Below the pieces are notes generated by a model that saw nothing but the letters and a program-made list of their open reading frames with translations, was not told the DNA's origin and ran no database searches. DNA of 64,000 nt, from contig SKCR01047760.1 of NCBI GenBank assembly GCA_019454045.1, forward strand, positions 1-64,000, given 5' to 3'. Below are positions 57,476 through 64,000 of the stretch, in pieces (the stretch's first letter is position 1; each line of letters opens with the position of its first letter). Origin of the DNA: Zanthoxylum bungeanum (lineage: Eukaryota > Streptophyta > Magnoliopsida > Sapindales > Rutaceae). Both the position numbers and the translations under genes were made by a program.

Positions 57476-59495
57476 TGTTGGACAAAATGACCCATAGCGT
57501 CACTATTTGCACAGATCATTGTGTTGTTGTAGCAAATTAACTATGTAAAAGGAAATTGCACTCTCGTCATTTGTGATTAGATCACCTTAGATATATAAAT
57601 GAAGAGAGGTCCCTATGATTAGTTCCTGGATTGAGATGATATGAGACAGTATCAGTCCACGAAGGATTAATCATTAAATATCCCTAGCCGTAGTATTATC
57701 GAGACTGGACATCGATAATGCGGAATAGGCTAGTATTGCACTTGTGCGCATTGTGAGGGCACAACGGCATAGTTCTCATATATATAAGTATTGGATACTT
57801 ATGCAAGTGCGATAGGAGGTTGTGTTTCACCGATGGTACGGGAAACAGCTTCGCTCTGGATAGACCCTTCGGAATCCCATTGGTATTATGACTAGGTGTC
57901 TATGGGAGGCCGAAATCAAGGTAGGTGTGTATAGTCTTAACCTGAGACTTACATCGCTAATACTTACGACAATCGGTAAACTTTGGTTTTGGTGGTGGGG
58001 GATCTTAACTGGTTCTGTGTTCACCTCTTCTGGGTTTATCAGGAATCGTAGTGTATTGGATGTGATGTCGAGATGGAAGTATCACTCCAGTCATAATGGA
58101 GATGATGTCACGCAGGATACGGTATTAGTGCTCTTAAAAGTGATGCGCATCCAATCGTGATATTATGACCAGGTCATGAATATCCGATTATAGAGACTAG
58201 TTACCAGACATCCGATATGTGTTTCGGACGGGGCAGACACTTATCCAGCCCCAGCCCTAGCACGTGATTATCCGATACTGGGCCAATATACACAATACAA
58301 TTGTATACTACGCTTGATACAGATCTAGATATTCTTTGATGAATATGTCCGGAGAACCTGGGAAGACTTGGTGCTTTGCTAGGAGTCGACCTTGTCTCGT
58401 AAATCGGTAGAACGTAGTACTTGGTACGTACGTGATTCGGATACTCCGACGACCGTATTTACTGCCAGATTATCCGGGGATCTCATGGGTCGCTTCCCGA
58501 TAATCCACCGATGATGCACTACTCGCACTCTTGAATAATCTGGGATTATAAAGAAGAGAGAGAGAAAATTAATCTAGGATTAATAACGGAGATATTTTAT
58601 CCGGGATAAAATGTCGTCTAAAGAGAGAGAACGATTAATTTGGAATTAATCGATGAATTAATATATTCGATATATTAAACGAAATTAGATTTCGACGCGG
58701 AATTAAAATTAGATTTTAATTCGGGCAAACGAGTTAATTCAGAATTAATTCGTTAGCGACGTAAATAATAATTTCGCCAGGCGCAATTATTTATTTAAAT
58801 TCGATTGAATTAACGTCGCGACGTAAGCTCGGTATTTCGGAAATATCGAACCCGAACGCGTGAGTGCACGTGGGCCCACTTTCATTTGGAAACGTGTGGG
58901 GCCCACATGACACATGTCATTCTAATGCTTTGCATGTAGATAGTGTACAATGCACTCAATGTCATTGCATAGAATTGAGTGTTTGACACTCTAAGCTATT
59001 GCATGTGTTGTGTCATAAATTTATTATTAATTTAATAAATTATGGCATAAATATAAATTGATTTTTGGTAAATCATTTTATTAACTTAATACAACTTCTT
59101 CTCTCTCAAATTTCTCTCTCTCTCTCACGCCCAAATGAAGAAATTCTTCACTGGTTTGGAACCAGAAATGGCGTGAACAAAGGGAAGCCAAGAGTGGTTT
59201 CTCATGGTGAGAAATCAAGTGCTAGCACACTACGAGTCTTGCGAAGGTGGTAGGGAGGTTCCCCCATGAGACGGGATCCATCCGACGATGATTGGAGCTC
59301 CGTTTCTTCACCCAATTTTCTGTTTTGCAGGGCAGTGGACTGCATGCAGTGGGCGTGAAAGGCAGTGCGTTTTTGGGCTTGAATCGTCTCCATATCGACT
59401 CAACCGATCAATGTGAGTATTCCGCTACCTCCGTTGATGTGTTCACACATAATTTCATGTCTTGTTTGACCTTGGGACCTTATAGAAAACCAACA
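57476..59495 (+). mobile_element. 3' LTR of Copia D
   Basis: Near-identical to 49654-51672; differences are mostly single-base changes and indels in short runs. Ends CCAACA, then AAACT. Confidence 0.93.
58535..58848. repeat. Palindrome array, 3' LTR copy
   Basis: Same run as 50712-51025, offset 7823, with no change in any arm. Confidence 0.85.
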
Positions 59496-59500
59496 AAACT

Positions 59501-61073
59501 GAAATCCAATATGGCTAACATCCTATGTGCGGGAAAAGTAAGTTTCAATTCATAAAGAATAAATAAGTAAATCAATAAGAAAAATCAGTTTCAAAATAGA
59601 AGTGTCCACTCACTGATTTTTGAATTTGGCTGGCACAGAATCCCCTCATCAAGAAGATTGTGGTTTCTGTGGATAATCTACGATCGGAAACTTGATTAGT
59701 ATATTAGTTGTAAAATGAGCTTCGAAACTTAGGTAAGCTTATTAATACATCGATATGTTTTATCTAAAAGGCTTATCATGCTTGTGTCTTGACGTAAGGT
59801 ACGTATATGAACAAATTTGAGACCTATAAGGCGGCCTCTAACATGCTAGGGTGAGAATGGACTGATAAAACTGATTCTGGGGAAAATTAGGCCTTTGCGA
59901 CGCGACTCAAGTCCTTGCGCGTAACGACGCGCAAGGTTCTAGAAACGTATACACCAAATTTCACTTCACGTCGTGACGTAAATCATTGTGCGTCATGACA
60001 CGACCAAACTAGAAAGCATTTTGTCTTGATTTTTCCAGTATGCGTCGCGACGCCGAGGGTCACACGTCGCGACGCGAACCTGAAATCAGGACCAAAATCT
60101 CATTATTCAACTAGATTCTCAACTTCTACCATAACACACAAGAAATAACAATATTAAGCACCCAAAATATCATCAATATCATCCTCAACATTAACTCATA
60201 TACATTTTATACACTCTTTTAGTTTATACCCAAAAGTTAACAAATTGGGGTTTCCACAATCACCATTTCTTAACACCATAACCATTCATTCACTCATCAT
60301 ATTCAAGTCACCAATCTACTAAAATCATCAAAACTTAACAATTTTGATCTAGTCTCATTACATTCTTTCTCTTGATTCTCCCCATTCCTCAGTCCCTCAA
60401 GGTAACTTTTCTTCTTCTTGTTTATTGAATGGTTGTTTAGTATTTGCTTCTTCTCCTTTCTTCTTTTTTCTTATTTTTCTTCTTTTCTTTCTCCCTCACA
60501 TTTTCTTCTTCATTTCTATGGAACATGAATAGTTCCCTTTTATACTTGGCCCTTTTTCAATAAGAAAAATGTAGAAACTTATAGAATTTACTAGAATGCC
60601 CTCGGGTACTATTCATCCAAATTTGTGTTGGGATGAAGATCTACTCCGTCCCATCAGCCGTTGGGATGTTCAAACTTCTGTTTAAGGCTTACGTCGTTCG
60701 TCTAAGAGCATAATGTTGCAACTCGGACCTACATCATCAGGTCTGTTAATCAAGTCAAATGACATCTTTCCTCGCATCTGCTACCAGGTCGGGTCGGTAG
60801 AAGTGACTTCACTTCCCTCACTTTCCATTTTCAGTTTCAGAACATTCTTGATAAGTGCTTGAAAGTATACGGGCTCAATCAGGGGCATCTAACTTGTATC
60901 TTCTAGTGATCACCTTCCTCGAATGTATGTGACTATACCTTGACTGGTTCTCCTTGAGTCCCATTCTCAGTGTTACAAAACCAAAACCGGGATCATCGGG
61001 TCGGTCTTCAAATGTAAATGAATCTGATCCAATGGTCGGGTCAGACGCCTCTAGGCCTGGGCCCTCATCTGAA
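59501..61073 (-). mobile_element. Del/Tekay-like Gypsy LTR, second part
   Basis: Continues the LTR broken by Copia D. Contains TCGCGA/GCGACGC palindromic motifs (59896-60080), a long T/C-rich stretch (60360-60520) and a minus-strand TATA-like AAGTATAAAAGGG near 60540. Its outer limit is uncertain; 60640-61073 may belong to a different sequence. The 93-codon minus frame 60875-61156 is not recognised. Confidence 0.45.
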
Positions 61074-63092
61074 TGGGTTTTATGGGGAATATCCGGTAAC
61101 GCAGTGGAACACGGAAAATCAAAATTTTTCGATTTCAATAATTTTTCTTGGATCAATTAAATAAGCTTATTTATTTAATTACCCAATACTTAAAAACTGA
61201 AATTTTAATTTAACCAAGAAATCATATTTCTTGAAAATTATCGTTTGACCCCTAAACTTTACATTTTTTCATTTTAGTCCTCAAATTGTCAAATATAATT
61301 TTGGATGATTCTAAATCAATTCTAAAATGATTTCCAACATGTCCAACATATCAAAAACAACTTGCAACAAAATCCCCAAATTTTTTTAAATTGCCGAATA
61401 GCCCTTAATTTTTCAGTTTTTGTAATTTGGTCCATTTTTGTTCAAAACTTGTCAAGATCAAATCCAATCAACCCAAAATTTAATATGCATCATATAAACA
61501 CCATAATACATCACATATATGAAAAGCCCCAAATTTGGTAAGGGTTAACAACCCTAAATTTATAATTTCTTCACATTGACAAAATTACACCAAGTCAATT
61601 AAATCCAACACTTTAATTCAATCTTTATCATACCAAAAAAGTCTCACCATCATGAAACAACTCAAGAATAATTATAGGTCATTAATGAGTGTCTTAGCAA
61701 CTCTAGAATGGCAACTTGATTATCAAATAATCAAAAGAGAGCTTAAGAACTCATTTCAAGCTCACTTGGATATCATACATGCTTTCATCTTTCAAAAACG
61801 TTCACAACCATTTAAAACACAAACTAAAAGTGTAGAGACAACGTCCTAGCAACACATGTTAAAGCTAAGCATGATAGAAATAATTTCTTAGTTGAAAGAT
61901 TTAAAGAAAAACTTACAAAATCAAAGTATTTCCAAGCTTTTTCTTTGGTTCTTCAACTTTTGCTCTCAACTCTTTTGTGTTTGTTTTTGGTAACTTGTTA
62001 ACCTAATTAATGAAAAGTGAAAAAAAATAATATATACTCACCCAAGTTGCCCTTGGCCAAAAATTGGAGGCATAAACAAATATCTAGATTTTTTTGTTTC
62101 AATTAATTAAATAACCACTTGTGTATTTGATTATTACTCCATTTTAATGATTTATAACAAGTCAAATAAAGCAACTAAAGTCATCTCCAAAAATATCATA
62201 ACTAAAGATATTTATAATTTTTTAATTACTTTAATTATTTAAAAATTAAATAATTAAATAATTATTTAAATATAAATATTTTAATATATGTATTATATTT
62301 ACTTTAAATATCCAAATACATATATATTTATGATATATGTCAAATATCATAATTTGACATTTAATTAATGTGTATTTAATAAAATTTATCATTAAATACA
62401 AATACAAATTAATTAGGAAGTGACCAATAGGTCCCAATGCATGTATTTTTCGTTTAACCTTTAAACGACTTATAAATAATCAGTATTATTCATAATAGTT
62501 GCCCTAGTGCTATATGAGTATATTTCACTAGTAAGACCCTCTAGATTCAGGCATATCCGTCACGAAATCCAATTTCGTGTCCATAATTTACCCACCCGTA
62601 AATTATGACGACCATGTATAAACTCGCTGAATCACATAGGTCGAGGTCATGGAATATGTTTAATTCATCTGTCATAGGTATCCAGATATATCATAGAGAT
62701 ATAGATGTAAAATTCAAATCACTATAGAGACAATCCCGTCGACTTCTCAATTAGCAGTCTCTAAAAGAACACTTAAAACTCTTTTCTAAAGTGTACCACG
62801 AGCCTATGGTTTTTATCTGATTACTAATCATATATGGACTACATATGCTCTGTACACAAAACTGACGGATCTTATCTCAACACACATATGATACCCTGAG
62901 GATCTGTCCACACCCAATGAACGGGCGGAGGTATGATCTAAATAGATCGGTGACGTGACTGACATCTAAGTGTGGAAGATGTCTCATGTGCCCACGGTGG
63001 TATCTCAAGTCGAAGAATCACAAATTTTACTCAACCCGAGAAGATTCTTATTAGCGTTGGTGTACCATCCATTAAGAATCTTCAATGAGTCG
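61074..63092 (-). mobile_element. C1-family Copia LTR, diverged
   Basis: Starts TGGGTTTTATGGGG and follows the C1 LTR (44365 onward) along its length, for example AAGAATAATTATAGG at 61663 and the closely matching 62455-63085. Cut at 63092 by the next LTR. Frames inside (61652-61849) are incidental. Confidence 0.65.
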
Positions 63093-64000
63093 TGTTGGAA
63101 TGTATGCCCTAGAGCTACATGTGATGTAAACGATTTTATGTGTTTTGAAATAATACGATGCATTATTCATTTATCAAAATTGTTTGTTTAATTTTCGCAT
63201 ATTATATATCATCTTAAATACCCTAGAATACTTATGTGCCTTCAGACTTAGTGTATGAGTGTCATACACAAGAGGATTTAAGTCTGAAGTTAGTAATCTT
63301 AAATAGTCCATAGAGAGCAAACAAAGCGGGTACTTTGTTTGTGGTTTATCTATACCTGCGGTCCATTCTATATTTGTATGACGATCTTGATCCGGATCGT
63401 CCATGTAGAGACATGAGAATTGAGGCACCTTGTATGATGCGATCATATAGGACTGGACCCAGATGGAAATGACATTCTTATAATATCCGTTAAACTATGA
63501 AAGTCATTTCGATCTACTAGATGGTCATATATGGATTGATCTTAATCCTGAGTGTACTACGAACTCCTGCATGAGAGGCCATGTCCTTTGATTTACAAAG
63601 GTGAGATTGGTGTAGCAGTCCCGACCAATAGCTATGTACTTTGGGGGCATGGTCTGTTGTGTAGCTGGGAACGTTTTACATAGACATGGGTTTCACTCCT
63701 TCTTGCGAGAAGTAGAGGAGTATCTTTCTTAAGGGTTGATTCGGTGCTTGAACGATTTGAGTGCTCAAGTCTTTCTATTACGAATAGAAAGATTAAAATT
63801 CATAATAGTTATGAATAAATCGTTCATTAGAGAATCAATGGTACTTAAGGTAAAAAAAATTAGAGGGGTATAACAGACATTATGACCCGACTCTAATTAT
63901 GAGATACTCGTGAAGGGTCAATTCGTATGTAATGACTATATCGATGGACACCGACTTGGTTCGGCTTAATATATCATCTGCGGCAATAAGAGTTCAACTT
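63093..64000 (+). mobile_element. Angela-like Copia LTR, start only
   Basis: TGTTGGAATGTATGCCCTAGAG closely resembles the terminus of Angela-type Copia LTRs. It interrupts the C1-family LTR, with AGTCG (63088-63092) as the presumed left half of the target duplication. Runs off the window; no coding content. Confidence 0.65.

Larger units (their letters stand above)
49654..59495 (+). mobile_element. Copia element D, recent insertion with ruined gag-pol
   Basis: 9842 bp, LTRs 2019 and 2020 bp that differ at roughly a dozen positions, flanked by perfect AAACT duplications (49649-49653; 59496-59500). Interior 5.8 kb with degenerate primer site, non-coding leader, wrecked gag-protease-integrase-RT-RNase H in normal Copia order, and an intact polypurine tract. 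Same family as C2 (C2 interior ~5.9 kb without the Ogre insert). It must have been mobilised in trans. Confidence 0.92.

Noticed and set aside
1..64000. Endogenous pararetrovirus or other viral insertion
   Set aside because: All reverse-transcribing sequences seen have LTRs and Gypsy/Copia gag-pol order; no movement-protein or caulimovirid coat motif noticed.
1..64000. tRNA genes near the tRNA-like sequences
   Set aside because: TGGCGCCGTTGCCGGGGA, TGGCGACTCCACTGGGGA and TGGTATCAGAGC are primer binding sites next to LTRs, not parts of tRNA genes.

Overview
This window looks like intergenic heterochromatin from a large angiosperm genome, probably a eudicot. It is AT-rich and made almost entirely of nested LTR retrotransposons: Athila-type, Ogre/Tat-type and Del/Tekay-like Gypsy elements, and several Copia elements. 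I found no rRNA, tRNA or CRISPR features and no ordinary intact host gene. The one host-derived coding sequence is a cytokinin-activating LONELY GUY (LOG) phosphoribohydrolase. It lies inside a non-autonomous Athila-type element that is present here as a tandem double copy.

Layout, outer layers first. (1) A decayed minus-strand Copia element (C1) runs from before base 1 to 46851. Its 3' LTR part is 1-1115 and its 5' LTR is 44365-46851. (2) An Athila-type element A (+) sits inside it: LTRs 1464-3473 and 36095-38222, tRNA-Asp primer site, broken gag at 3605-4667. (3) Inside A, gag is cut by Copia C2 (4668 to about 22921). Most of C2 has been inverted, which leaves two LTR starts head to head as a ~740-bp inverted repeat (4668-6434). 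(4) Inside C2 lies a complete Ogre/Tat element on the minus strand (7681-17792) with an intact gag, no pol and a 1.3-kb block of tandem repeats. (5) Also inside A is the LOG-carrying array, LTR-internal-LTR-internal-LTR (23161-35488), bounded by one 5-bp target duplication, GAGCC. (6) A lone LTR of the same family lies on the minus strand in C1 (38880-41105).

Right of C1, 46852-61073 appears to be a minus-strand Del/Tekay-like Gypsy (tRNA-Met primer site at 48605, LTR from 48621). It is split by Copia D (49654-59495), a young insertion with nearly identical LTRs and perfect AAACT duplications whose gag-pol is nevertheless in ruins. A second C1-family LTR (61074-63092) and the start of an Angela-like Copia LTR (63093-64000) finish the window.

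How the parts relate. The Ogre derivative, the LOG element and Copia D all keep LTRs, primer sites and polypurine tracts but lack usable pol, so each would need enzymes in trans. The LOG element places a hormone-activation gene under LTRs that carry a dense array of CACGTG (G-box) motifs. Both LOG copies share one in-frame TAG; apart from that, copy 2 is open over 217 codons. The most notable signals are the LOG capture, its tandem amplification, paired co-varying hairpins flanking the LOG insert, and a run of about nine back-to-back palindromes with mostly 3-nt loops in the LTR of Copia D.
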